Shown piece after piece: positions 25,334-34,043 of a stretch of DNA of 64,000 bases (position 1 is its first letter; each line of letters opens with the position of its first letter). The notes under the pieces were generated by a model that searched no databases, was not told where the DNA came from, and saw nothing but the letters and a program-made list of their open reading frames with translations. Source of the DNA: Paenibacillus terrigena DSM 21567 (GTDB lineage: Bacteria > Bacillota > Bacilli > Paenibacillales > Paenibacillaceae). Both the position numbers and the translations under genes were made by a program. The DNA is taken from NCBI RefSeq assembly GCF_000374845.1, contig NZ_KB895415.1:472912-536911 (forward strand). Direction: 5' to 3'.

Positions 25334-25364
25334 TGTAACTCCCCCTGATTTCTATGAATTATCA

Positions 25365-26147
25365 TTACTCCTGTCTAACATTCCGTTTCGCAGCATTCGA
25401 ACCGATCCAGCCCTGGATTAAGAACAAAGCCACGGTCATGATAATCAAAACAGTCGATACAACAGCGATACTCGGATCGATACTCGTACGCAAGCTTTCC
25501 CAATACTTGATTGGCAGTGTTTTGGTGTTGGCTCCAGACATGAACAGGGAAATGATAGGTTCATCAAAAACAAGCGAAAATGCGAACAACGCCCCTGAGA
25601 ATAGTCCTGTTTTCATTAAAGGAACGGTAATCTTGAAAAAAGCACCGATTGGCGTGGAACCCAGTCCCATGGCAGCCAATTCTAAATTGCGATCTACCCC
25701 CTTCAAGCTGGCGATGACTAACGTGAACACAATCGGAATCGCGATAACCGAGTTGGATAGAACCATTCCTGTATACGTATCCGCGAGCTTAAATGGCGAG
25801 AAGAAATGATAGAGTCCTATCGCGACGACAACCGTGGGAACGACCATCGGCGACAGCATTAACGGAAGGAAAATGTTTTTACCCCAAAAATTCAATCGAG
25901 TAAAGGCGACCGCTGCCATCGTACCTACAACAAGGGACACAATCGCTGTTATAGCCCCAATGAACAAGCTGCGTGAAAACACTTGAATCCATACGGGATC
26001 CTGTAAGACCTTTTCGTACCAAACGAGTGAATAGCCGGGCGGAGGAATTTGAAAATACGCCACAGATGTAAACGATAACGGGATAATGAGAATAATGGGG
26101 AGCAGAAACACGAATAGAATGAAAATAACCAAAAGCCTTAATCCCAT
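25365..26147 (-). CDS. PotC-like ABC permease
   Basis: 260-residue membrane permease with about six helices and the EAA-type loop ELAAMGLGSTPIGAFFKITVPLMK. It forms the importer channel with the PotB-like protein encoded four bases upstream and is followed by the PotD-like gene. MetI-type fold (family knowledge). Confidence 0.9.
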   Translation of the reverse strand: MGLRLLVIFILFVFLLPIILIIPLSFTSVAYFQIPPPGYSLVWYEKVLQDPVWIQVFSRSLFIGAITAIVSLVVGTMAAVAFTRLNFWGKNIFLPLMLSPMVVPTVVVAIGLYHFFSPFKLADTYTGMVLSNSVIAIPIVFTLVIASLKGVDRNLELAAMGLGSTPIGAFFKITVPLMKTGLFSGALFAFSLVFDEPIISLFMSGANTKTLPIKYWESLRTSIDPSIAVVSTVLIIMTVALFLIQGWIGSNAAKRNVRQE

Positions 26148-26150
26148 ATG

Positions 26151-27050
26151 TTATATCACCCCTTTCAAAGAAGGGTGCTTCCTGAAAATTAGAAATGGGA
26201 CAGCAATCAAAAGTATCGTTGCACCTAAGAGAATGATAGACAACGCCGCTGCCAGGTGCCAATTCAACGTGACGTTGATAAAGTTCGCAATTAGATTTGA
26301 AATCATTTTATCTTTCGGGCCGCCTAAGAGCACGCCGGTAATAAAAAAACCGAGACTGAATACGAAACAGATGAGCACTCCTGCGATCACGCCAGGCATG
26401 GATAGCGGAAACACAACATCACGGAAGGCTTTCCAAGGCCTTGCCCCCATACCTTCAGCCGCTTGGAGCAAGCGACTATCAATTCCTTTCATGACGGAAT
26501 AGATACACAGCACCATGTATGGAAATAAATAATGAACCATACCAACGATGTTGCCGGTCGAAGTATAGAGCAATTGAAGCGGTTGATCGATCAAACCGAG
26601 CCCCATCAGCACTTTATTGATAACCCCTTCATTCTGCAGCATGACCATCCACGTAAACGTACGTATAAGCACGCTGATCCAGAAAGGGATCATGATCAGA
26701 GACATCGTTATATTTCTCCATTTGTCCGACTGCATCTTATAGAGCAGATAGGCAACCGGATATCCGAGCAATAAAGCCGCTAAAGTCGCAATAAAGGATA
26801 TTTTGAACGTATTGATGATGACCTTTAAATAAACCGGTGTATTAAATACTTGTACGAGATACTCGAATGTATAATTTACTCCGTCGTGCACGCCTAATTT
26901 CATGATTTTGATGATCGGGATAAAGGTCAACAGCAGCATATATAAGGCTGGTATGATAAACAGCAGCCAATGCATGCCAGGGATCGTCGATAACCTTCGA
27001 TTCTTTCTTTTCAAGGGTACAGCCGTTATTTGCATTTGCGCGTTATTCAT
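26151..27050 (-). CDS. PotB-like ABC permease
   Basis: 299-residue membrane permease with an N-terminal cytoplasmic tail, six predicted helices and the EAA-type loop LLQAAEGMGARPWKAFRDVVFPLS. Partner of the PotC-like permease; its stop lies four bases before the PotC-like start. The upstream gene encodes the matching ATPase. Confidence 0.9.
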   Translation of the reverse strand: MNNAQMQITAVPLKRKNRRLSTIPGMHWLLFIIPALYMLLLTFIPIIKIMKLGVHDGVNYTFEYLVQVFNTPVYLKVIINTFKISFIATLAALLLGYPVAYLLYKMQSDKWRNITMSLIMIPFWISVLIRTFTWMVMLQNEGVINKVLMGLGLIDQPLQLLYTSTGNIVGMVHYLFPYMVLCIYSVMKGIDSRLLQAAEGMGARPWKAFRDVVFPLSMPGVIAGVLICFVFSLGFFITGVLLGGPKDKMISNLIANFINVTLNWHLAAALSIILLGATILLIAVPFLIFRKHPSLKGVI

Positions 27051-27080
27051 ATGCAGAGCTCACCTTACTCCCCTCATTTT

Positions 27081-28181
27081 CTAAGAAACCGCATCGTTCT
27101 TTGCTTCATCGTCAGGTATCAGAGATGCATCAGCGGTATTCCAACCAACTTCGAGTTGATCACCCACAGCCATTTCTTTGGTGGCTGCATAAGGAAGCTT
27201 GATGCTTATTCGTTCATTCGTGTCTGTCATTGCCTCAACCCGGAAAGAATCTCCGATATACGTTTTTCCCATCACTTTCACATGGTATTTATGCGTATAT
27301 GCAGATCCTTCATGAACGACATGAATATTCTCAGGACGGATGGCAATCAATACCGCCGAATTCTCCTTGAGGGTTTGCTCGGCTTTCATCCGAACAACTT
27401 GCCCGTTCAACAGCTTGACGATCGACAGGCCTGATTCCGAGTGGATAATTTCACCATGAAACCAGTTGATTTCGCCGATAAATGAAGACACGAATTTACT
27501 CTGCGGACAATTGTATAACCTTTCAGGTGTATCCATTTGTTCAACTCTCCCATGATTCATGACGCAAATGCGATCCGACATCGTTAGCGCCTCTTCTTGA
27601 TCATGCGTGACATTGACCGTGGTGATCCCCAATTTTTCTTGAATATGCTTGATTTCAAACTGCATCTGCTGACGTAAATTTTTATCAAGCGCACCTAACG
27701 GCTCATCCAGCAATAATAGAGGCGGATTGAAAACAATCGCCCGGGCGAGCGCGACCCGCTGCTGCTGACCGCCGCTCAGTTGACTTGGAAATCTTGAATC
27801 AAAGCCTTCAAGCCGCACCATTTGCAGCGCTTTGTATACCTGTTCTTTGATTTCCTGTTTCGGAACTTTTCGCAGCTGGAGCGGATAAGCAATATTATCA
27901 AAGATCGTCATATGCGGAAATAATGCATAGTTTTGGAATACCATCCCGATATTGCGGTCATAGGCTTTCTTTTTGGTGATTTCCTGACCGTCCAGCAATA
28001 TCGCTCCGTTATTTAACGATTCAAAGCCTGCGATTAATTTGAGCAGCGTCGTTTTGCCAGATCCGCTCGGCCCCAGGATGGTAACGAACTCGCCTTTGTT
28101 GATGGATAAATGCACGTTATCCACGGCCTTAAAGTTTTTGTAGTTTTTTTGTGCGCTTATGATCTCCAAATGGGCTGTCAT
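27081..28181 (-). CDS. PotA-like ABC ATPase
   Basis: 366-residue importer ATPase: Walker A GPSGSGKTT (37-45), Q-loop VFQNYALFPH, signature LSGGQQQR (135-142), Walker B LLLLDEP (155-161), switch His in NVTHDQEEAL, and a C-terminal TOBE domain (about 280-355). This layout is the PotA/spermidine-putrescine class. It energises the downstream permeases. Confidence 0.93.
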   Translation of the reverse strand: MTAHLEIISAQKNYKNFKAVDNVHLSINKGEFVTILGPSGSGKTTLLKLIAGFESLNNGAILLDGQEITKKKAYDRNIGMVFQNYALFPHMTIFDNIAYPLQLRKVPKQEIKEQVYKALQMVRLEGFDSRFPSQLSGGQQQRVALARAIVFNPPLLLLDEPLGALDKNLRQQMQFEIKHIQEKLGITTVNVTHDQEEALTMSDRICVMNHGRVEQMDTPERLYNCPQSKFVSSFIGEINWFHGEIIHSESGLSIVKLLNGQVVRMKAEQTLKENSAVLIAIRPENIHVVHEGSAYTHKYHVKVMGKTYIGDSFRVEAMTDTNERISIKLPYAATKEMAVGDQLEVGWNTADASLIPDDEAKNDAVS

Positions 28182-28201
28182 AGGAAGTTCTCTCCAATCC
28201 T

Positions 28202-29815
28202 TTATGTCAACTTTTCGAAAATGATTTTACCATCCACGATGGTGAGTTCTACCTTTGCATCCTTGATTCGTTCTGCTGGCACTTGGAACAAATCGCAATC
28301 AACGACGATGAGATCGGCTAACATTCCTTCTTCCAACGTCCCGAGTTCATCTTCTCTAAAAATGCCGTATGCCGCTGTGGTTGTATACGCTTTCAATGCC
28401 TCGGTGAGCGTGATCGCTTCTCCCCCATTAAACAGCTCACCTTCGCCTGTAATCCTGGTTGTTGCACGGTAAATTTCCAGGAACGGATTCAGCGATACGA
28501 CGGGGTAATCGGTATTCAATACCACTTTCGCTCCGGCATCGAGCAGCGATCTGATCGCGAACGTATGCTGCTCCCGCTCGCCAATACAGGAGAAGTAGTG
28601 CTTCTTGTTGATCAGCTCCATATGCTCCGGCTGCATGGATGCAATCACACCCAGCTCCTTAAAGCGCGGAATATCTTCGGGGTGTACAACCTCGATATGC
28701 TCGATCGTATGTCTGGCATCTCGACTTCCGTTGCTCTGCTGCGCTTCTTCGAATAAATCCAGCGCATAACGCACAGCACCGTCTCCGACCGCGTGGAACC
28801 GAATACGAAAGCCTTCTTGGTCCGCTGCGAGCACATACTCCCTCATTTTCTCGGGAACCTGTGGGCCGCAATATTCGGGAATGTCCGTGTATGGCTCAAC
28901 AAGATTTGCTGTATGTGTGGTGACGACGCCGTCCAGAAATTCTTTCAAGCCGGAAAAACGAAGCATGCCCGATTGATACTTGTCACGGTAATGTCTAGCT
29001 CTCTCCAAATCTGCTTCAAGACCAATTAAAAAGTGGATTCTCGAAGTCAATTTCCCTTGCTGCTCAAACTCTTCATAAAGTTCAATCTCATTGATTTCCA
29101 AATCCGTTACTTTAAAAATGTCCGTCAGCGAGGTAATACCTAGCTCAGCCGCTTGATTGAGAAATCTTCTAAACACGGGTCTTTTTCTATTCTCGGTTAG
29201 ATTCATCGCATGTTTAGCAGCCAGACTGGCTGCCGCTTCATAGAGAATTCCTGTAGGCTCATCGAACTCGTCTTTCATAATCTCTCCATGCGGAGGATTC
29301 GGCGTGTTCTTGTCAATGCCCAGGATCTCTAGTGCCTTCGAATTCACCCACACCGTATGACCGGAGGCATGGAATAAGAAGACCGGGCGGTCCGGAATGA
29401 CGGCATCCAGTGAAGCGCGATGCGGCAGCTTAGGGTCATCCCACTTCGTGTGGTACCACATATAACCTTGAACCCAAAAATCATCAGGTCTTGTTTTGGC
29501 AAATTCCGACACTAAGGCGACGACTTCATGTTCAGAACGTGCACCGAGCAGATTAACATGGTCTTCCATCAGACATCCAGGAACGACATGAAGATGCAGA
29601 TCATTAAAGCCTGGCATAACAAGTTTATCTTGGTAACGGTACACTTGGGTATGGGGTCCAATGCGTTCTTTCAATTCGTCTTCATTACCTACCGCCACAA
29701 TCTTATTGCCTTGAATCGCGATTGATGCAGGCTTTGGCGAATGATCAACACCTGTAAATACGGCATTGCTTGTGATCAAGATGTCTGCATGTTCAACATG
29801 TTTCAGAGATGACAT
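28202..29815 (-). CDS. YtcJ-like amidohydrolase
   Basis: 537-residue metal-dependent hydrolase of the amidohydrolase superfamily, YtcJ/Amidohydro_3 type. The first metal motif is MPGFNDLHLHV (HxH), further metal ligands lie in RFHAVGDGAVRYAL and HTIEHIEVVHP, and the C-terminal half returns to the small beta-domain (GMLADLIVVDCDLF). No signal peptide. It sits between the saccharopine-dehydrogenase-like gene and the importer ATPase, so it may hydrolyse an N-acyl or lactam form of the imported amine (inference). The substrate of this family is rarely predictable. Confidence 0.87.
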   Translation of the reverse strand: MSSLKHVEHADILITSNAVFTGVDHSPKPASIAIQGNKIVAVGNEDELKERIGPHTQVYRYQDKLVMPGFNDLHLHVVPGCLMEDHVNLLGARSEHEVVALVSEFAKTRPDDFWVQGYMWYHTKWDDPKLPHRASLDAVIPDRPVFLFHASGHTVWVNSKALEILGIDKNTPNPPHGEIMKDEFDEPTGILYEAAASLAAKHAMNLTENRKRPVFRRFLNQAAELGITSLTDIFKVTDLEINEIELYEEFEQQGKLTSRIHFLIGLEADLERARHYRDKYQSGMLRFSGLKEFLDGVVTTHTANLVEPYTDIPEYCGPQVPEKMREYVLAADQEGFRIRFHAVGDGAVRYALDLFEEAQQSNGSRDARHTIEHIEVVHPEDIPRFKELGVIASMQPEHMELINKKHYFSCIGEREQHTFAIRSLLDAGAKVVLNTDYPVVSLNPFLEIYRATTRITGEGELFNGGEAITLTEALKAYTTTAAYGIFREDELGTLEEGMLADLIVVDCDLFQVPAERIKDAKVELTIVDGKIIFEKLT

Positions 29816-29855
29816 ATCTTACCTCCTCGTATAGCTACTGTTAGAGAATGATGAT

Positions 29856-30995
29856 CTATTGTTTTTTTGTTTCACTAATTGTGATATAAAGTTCTACGTT
29901 TTTATTTTTCAGATAGGATATATACGTTTCAGGATCGACGCACAGCTCCGGCGGCTTGACGCCTTTCTCCGTAATTTCACCCTTCAAGAGCATTTGGGCC
30001 ACGATGGAGGCCGGAATCGCCGTTGCGTATTGCGTAGGACTGACGCCCCATTCCTCCTGATATCTGGTCAGCAACTCTAATCTTACGGTTGTCTGGTTTC
30101 CGTTTTTCTTACCCTTAATTTCAACAAGCAGCGAATCTGTTCCCCACACCGGCTTCTCTTTCCTCGCAAGCACTTTGGTCAGCAGCGCTACAATCTGGCG
30201 GCGTGGCACAGTCCCGTCTTCCAATTCATTCGTGTCAACAAGTCCGAGCTCTTCCAGCATTTTGATTTTCTCAATCGTCGCCGGATCCCATGTATCTTTG
30301 TATGTAATTTCTCTTACTTCCGGAAAGCTGGTCGGCAATGTGGCGAGCTCAGAATGAATAATGGAATACGTTTTTTGAATGCCTAATGCATCATGAAAAT
30401 GTGTGAACTCTTCATCCGCTAAAGGCGGAATTTCGACCAGTACGCCATCTTTTACGGCCATAGCATTTTTAACTGCTTCATCAATGATCGTATCCGCGGC
30501 AAACGCAAAGGTTGTTCCTGACGAACTCGAACCGTAACGGATATGAATTTCTTCCGCTGTATCCAGTAGGTTAACGCCATAACGACAAAATACATTCGAA
30601 GTGCCTGGATCTGAGCCCATCCCTGTGATCGATAGGATGTTCGCTTCCTTCATTTGTGCATCCAATTTTAATTGTTCATTCGTATATTTGAAAAGTCCGC
30701 CCAAATCGAGCACGCTCACGCCAACCGATGAAGCCGCTTTCATTGCATCCAAATTAAAAACATAATTCGTAGCATTCACACACACTTTTCCTTGACGCAA
30801 TACGTCTTTCGCCGCTTCCAAATCTCTAATGTTAAGTGTTGCGGTCGTAATCTCTTTACCAACCCACGCAGCCAATTCGTCCAGTCTCGCTTGATCCAAA
30901 TCACAAGCGATGACATCGACGCCGGTTGCGACCAAATCTTTGACGATAACTTTACCAATTGTGCCTGTCGCTCCTAGTACAACAACTTTACTCAA
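29856..30995 (-). CDS. Saccharopine dehydrogenase-like NAD(P) enzyme
   Basis: 379-residue oxidoreductase with an N-terminal Rossmann motif (VVVLGATGTIGKVIV) and the saccharopine-dehydrogenase/carboxynorspermidine-synthase arrangement (GVSVLDLGGLFKYT, then GMGSDPGTSNVFCRYGV). The family makes or breaks secondary amine links between amino acids, amines and oxo-acids, and includes L-lysine dehydrogenase-like enzymes. I choose TTG at 30995 because AAAGGGGGG lies six bases before it; an ATG eight codons upstream lacks a site. Its place in an amine operon suggests oxidative deamination or dealkylation of the substrate, but the reaction is not determined. Confidence 0.8.
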   Translation of the reverse strand: MSKVVVLGATGTIGKVIVKDLVATGVDVIACDLDQARLDELAAWVGKEITTATLNIRDLEAAKDVLRQGKVCVNATNYVFNLDAMKAASSVGVSVLDLGGLFKYTNEQLKLDAQMKEANILSITGMGSDPGTSNVFCRYGVNLLDTAEEIHIRYGSSSSGTTFAFAADTIIDEAVKNAMAVKDGVLVEIPPLADEEFTHFHDALGIQKTYSIIHSELATLPTSFPEVREITYKDTWDPATIEKIKMLEELGLVDTNELEDGTVPRRQIVALLTKVLARKEKPVWGTDSLLVEIKGKKNGNQTTVRLELLTRYQEEWGVSPTQYATAIPASIVAQMLLKGEITEKGVKPPELCVDPETYISYLKNKNVELYITISETKKQ

Positions 30996-31109
30996 TTGAA
31001 GCCCCCCTTTTACATGCATACGATTAGTGAATATTCTAAACGCAGTTCAATTTTTCCTGTTTGATATGAAAAATTTAATAGATTACGAGTTCAAAGTGTG
31101 TGTTTCCTA

Positions 31110-32540
31110 TTATAGTTTGATCGTGATTAGCTTCATCTCTGTCATCTCTTCTACAGCATATTGGACGCCTTCACGTCCGAATCCGCTTTCTTTCACGCCG
31201 CCATAAGGCATGTTATCGACTCGAAACGTCGGAAAATCATTAATCATAACGCCTCCGACTTCAAGCTTCTCCGCTGCATGCATCGCTGAATGGATGTCAT
31301 GGGTATAAATACCGGCCTGAAGCCCAAAGCGGGAATGGTTCACCTCGTTAATCGCTTGTTCCAGTGTGGAAAACGAAGAAACGATGACAATTGGGCCGAA
31401 TACCTCCTCGCAGGATACGGGCTCATCCGCAGCCACATTCGTCAAAATTGTCGGCGGAAAGATCCGTGAATTTAACGCTGTCCCACCAGTAACGACATGA
31501 GCACCTCTCATCACGGCGCTGTCAACCCATTCTTGCATACGCGTTACTTCTTTTTCATGAATCATTGCGGACATATCTGTACTCTCGTTCAATGGGTCGC
31601 CGATAACCAACTTCTCTACCTTCGCCTTATATTGATTGAGAAAACACTCATACGTACTCTCGTGCACCAAAATTCGTTGGATGGAAATGCAGACCTGCCC
31701 GCTAAAAGAAAAGGCTCCGAGCACACAGCGATCAATCAGTTCATCGGTAATTTCGACGGTATGGTCAATGATCAAAGCCGAATTGGAGCCAAGCTCCAAC
31801 GTTACACGCTTTAGACCAGCTTTGTTCTTCATCGCAATACCAACGGCCGGACTGCCTGTGAATGTAACAGCTTTAATTCTTGGATCGCGCACCAGCTTTT
31901 CCCCGACAACTGCTCCCGGCCCCGGTATAATATTCAAGGCGCCGTCAGGAAGGCCCGCTTCTTGGAATACTTCAGCCAGTACCAGCGAAGAAAGTGGCGT
32001 TTGACCTGCCGGTTTCAATACGATTGTATTACCGGCAGCAATCGCAGGGCCGACTTTATGCGCGACTAAGTTAAACGGGAAATTAAACGGGGTAATCGCA
32101 GCTACGACACCAAGCGGCTTGCGAAGTGTGAAAGCTATCCTCCCTTCTCCACCTGGTGCTGCATCCAGCGGGACGGTTTCACCATGAATACGACTGGCTT
32201 CCATCGCTGCGAACCGGTAAGTCTGTATCGTACGGGCAATTTCTCCCCTTGCTGTTTTTATCGGTTTGGCCGCTTCTAAGGCAAGTAGACGAGCAAGCTC
32301 TTCTTTTCGCGTTTCCAATATATCAGCCGCTTTGCTCAGAATTGTCGTACGTTGATACGCTGATAGACTGGCCATCTTATCGGCAGCGGCCACTGCGGCT
32401 TGAATGGCCTCCTCCGTATCCGCATCATTCGCATGGCCTACATCAGCTATTCTTTCTCCAGAGAAAGGGGCATAAAGCGCATTGTATTTAGCCGCTTCTT
32501 TCCATTGACCATTAATGAATAAATTACGTTTCACGAGCAT
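31110..32540 (-). CDS. Aldehyde dehydrogenase
   Basis: 476-residue NAD(P)-dependent aldehyde dehydrogenase with PFNFP (151-155), Glu249 (TLELGSNS) and nucleophile Cys284 (FSGQVCISIQR). The VCISIQR context is closer to lactaldehyde/succinate- or phosphonoacetaldehyde-type enzymes than to the other family member in this operon. It follows the transaminase by three bases and could oxidise the semialdehyde that enzyme makes (succinate or glutarate semialdehyde; inference). Confidence 0.9.
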   Translation of the reverse strand: MLVKRNLFINGQWKEAAKYNALYAPFSGERIADVGHANDADTEEAIQAAVAAADKMASLSAYQRTTILSKAADILETRKEELARLLALEAAKPIKTARGEIARTIQTYRFAAMEASRIHGETVPLDAAPGGEGRIAFTLRKPLGVVAAITPFNFPFNLVAHKVGPAIAAGNTIVLKPAGQTPLSSLVLAEVFQEAGLPDGALNIIPGPGAVVGEKLVRDPRIKAVTFTGSPAVGIAMKNKAGLKRVTLELGSNSALIIDHTVEITDELIDRCVLGAFSFSGQVCISIQRILVHESTYECFLNQYKAKVEKLVIGDPLNESTDMSAMIHEKEVTRMQEWVDSAVMRGAHVVTGGTALNSRIFPPTILTNVAADEPVSCEEVFGPIVIVSSFSTLEQAINEVNHSRFGLQAGIYTHDIHSAMHAAEKLEVGGVMINDFPTFRVDNMPYGGVKESGFGREGVQYAVEEMTEMKLITIKL

Positions 32541-32543
32541 CCC

Positions 32544-33899
32544 CTACTTTCTCAACAGCGCATACTGCCGAAGCATGACTTCTCTAATCAATTCAAGTCC
32601 TTCTGCAAGTTCCTCATCTGTCATGACAAGCGGCGTCAGGAAGCGGATCACATTTCCATGCACTCCTGCGCTTAACAAGATAACCCCAGCCTCGTAGCAG
32701 CCCTTTTGTACCTCAGCAACATACGCTTTAGCTGGCTCATTGTTATCCGGATGAATGAATTCAACGGCGCACATCGCGCCTAGTCCGCGTACATCGGCAA
32801 TCAGTGGTATGGATTGTTGCAAATCCATAATACAAGCGCGAATCGTATCTCCGATCGAACGCGATCTTTCAACAAGATCCTCACGTTCGATTTTCTCGAT
32901 CACGGCCAAAGCCGCCGCACAACCAAGCGGACTGCCGCCATAGGTGCCGCCGATTTCCCCTGGTGACGGTGCATCCATTATTTCTGCTCGGCCCGTTACC
33001 GCGCTGATCGGCAATCCTGCGGCAATGGATTTGGACATCGTTATCAAATCAGGCTCAATGTCAAAGTGCGTACTGGCAAACATGTGACCCGTTCGTCCGA
33101 AGCCGGTTTGGATTTCATCCGCGATAAACAAAATATTGTTGCGTTGACAGATGTCGTACACACCTTTCACAAATTCCTTCGGCGGTACGATAAATCCGCC
33201 TTCACCTTGCACCGGCTCCATAATCACGGCAGCCAATTCTTCCGGCGAAACCTCCGTATAGAGGAAATCTTCGAACTGTTTAACACAGTACAACGCGTAC
33301 TCTTTTTCCGACATCCCTTCGGGACGGGCTGTTGGATTTGGGTATGGGGCTTTGTAGGTCGCAGGGGCAAACGGCCCCATTTGGAATTTATAAGGCTTCA
33401 CCTTGCTTGTAAGCGACATCCCCATCAGCGTTCGTCCATGAAATGCCCTTGTAAACGAGACGATACCCGGCTTCCCGGTATATTTCCGTGCAATTTTCAC
33501 GGCGTTCTCTACCGCTTCAGCTCCGCTGTTCAAGAAGATGGTTTTTTTCTGAAAGCTGCCTGGCGTTATTTGTGCTAGCTTCTCGGCGAGGGCAAGATAG
33601 GGTTCATACATAGCCACATGAAAGCATGTGTGAAGATATTGCTCAGCCTGCTTCTGTACAGCGTCTACAACCTCCGGCGGGCAATGGCCTACATTCATTG
33701 TTCCGATCGCCCCGGCAAAATCCAAGAATACATTGCCATCCACGTCATATATCAATGACCCTTCGGCCTTTTGTACAAAAATAGGAGTATTGTTGCCAAC
33801 GCCTCTTGGCACGAGAGCTTGCCTCTTATCTAGTAATTCCTGCGTCCGGCTCCCCGGAAACGGTGAAACAACAGAACTAATTTTCCTCGTTAATTCCAT
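32544..33899 (-). CDS. Omega-aminotransferase, GABA aminotransferase-like
   Basis: 451-residue class III PLP aminotransferase. The PLP lysine is Lys290 (TMSKSIAAGLP), with the cofactor-binding Asp261 (FIADEIQTGFGRTG) and the phosphate cup NSGAEAVENA (124-133). These match 4-aminobutyrate/5-aminovalerate transaminases (GabT branch). First gene of the ten-gene minus-strand operon, divergent from the PucR gene. It would convert an omega-amino acid to its semialdehyde for the next gene's dehydrogenase. Confidence 0.9.
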   Translation of the reverse strand: MELTRKISSVVSPFPGSRTQELLDKRQALVPRGVGNNTPIFVQKAEGSLIYDVDGNVFLDFAGAIGTMNVGHCPPEVVDAVQKQAEQYLHTCFHVAMYEPYLALAEKLAQITPGSFQKKTIFLNSGAEAVENAVKIARKYTGKPGIVSFTRAFHGRTLMGMSLTSKVKPYKFQMGPFAPATYKAPYPNPTARPEGMSEKEYALYCVKQFEDFLYTEVSPEELAAVIMEPVQGEGGFIVPPKEFVKGVYDICQRNNILFIADEIQTGFGRTGHMFASTHFDIEPDLITMSKSIAAGLPISAVTGRAEIMDAPSPGEIGGTYGGSPLGCAAALAVIEKIEREDLVERSRSIGDTIRACIMDLQQSIPLIADVRGLGAMCAVEFIHPDNNEPAKAYVAEVQKGCYEAGVILLSAGVHGNVIRFLTPLVMTDEELAEGLELIREVMLRQYALLRK

Positions 33900-33978
33900 C
33901 TTTCTATACCCCTTTTCTCCTTATATAAAGCGCTTTCTTCACATTTTAATCCTATAACTGGAAGAATACTATTGCGCA

Positions 33979-34019
33979 TAGGGATAAGTTTTAATATATT
34001 TATTATCAATTAGGGATAA
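33979..34019. promoter_or_regulatory. Candidate PucR operator: TAGGGATAA direct repeat
   Basis: Two identical TAGGGATAA boxes at 33979-33987 and 34011-34019, 32 bp apart (about three helical turns), in the AT-rich region between the divergent transaminase operon and the PucR gene. Spacing and location suit a regulator binding both halves and controlling both directions. Confidence 0.45.
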
Positions 34020-34043
34020 ATAATAAAGGATTGGAGTGAGCGA

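Noticed and set aside
33900..34043. Sigma-54 promoter for the GABA-type operon
   Set aside because: No GG-N10-GC element was found, and PucR-type regulation does not need one.
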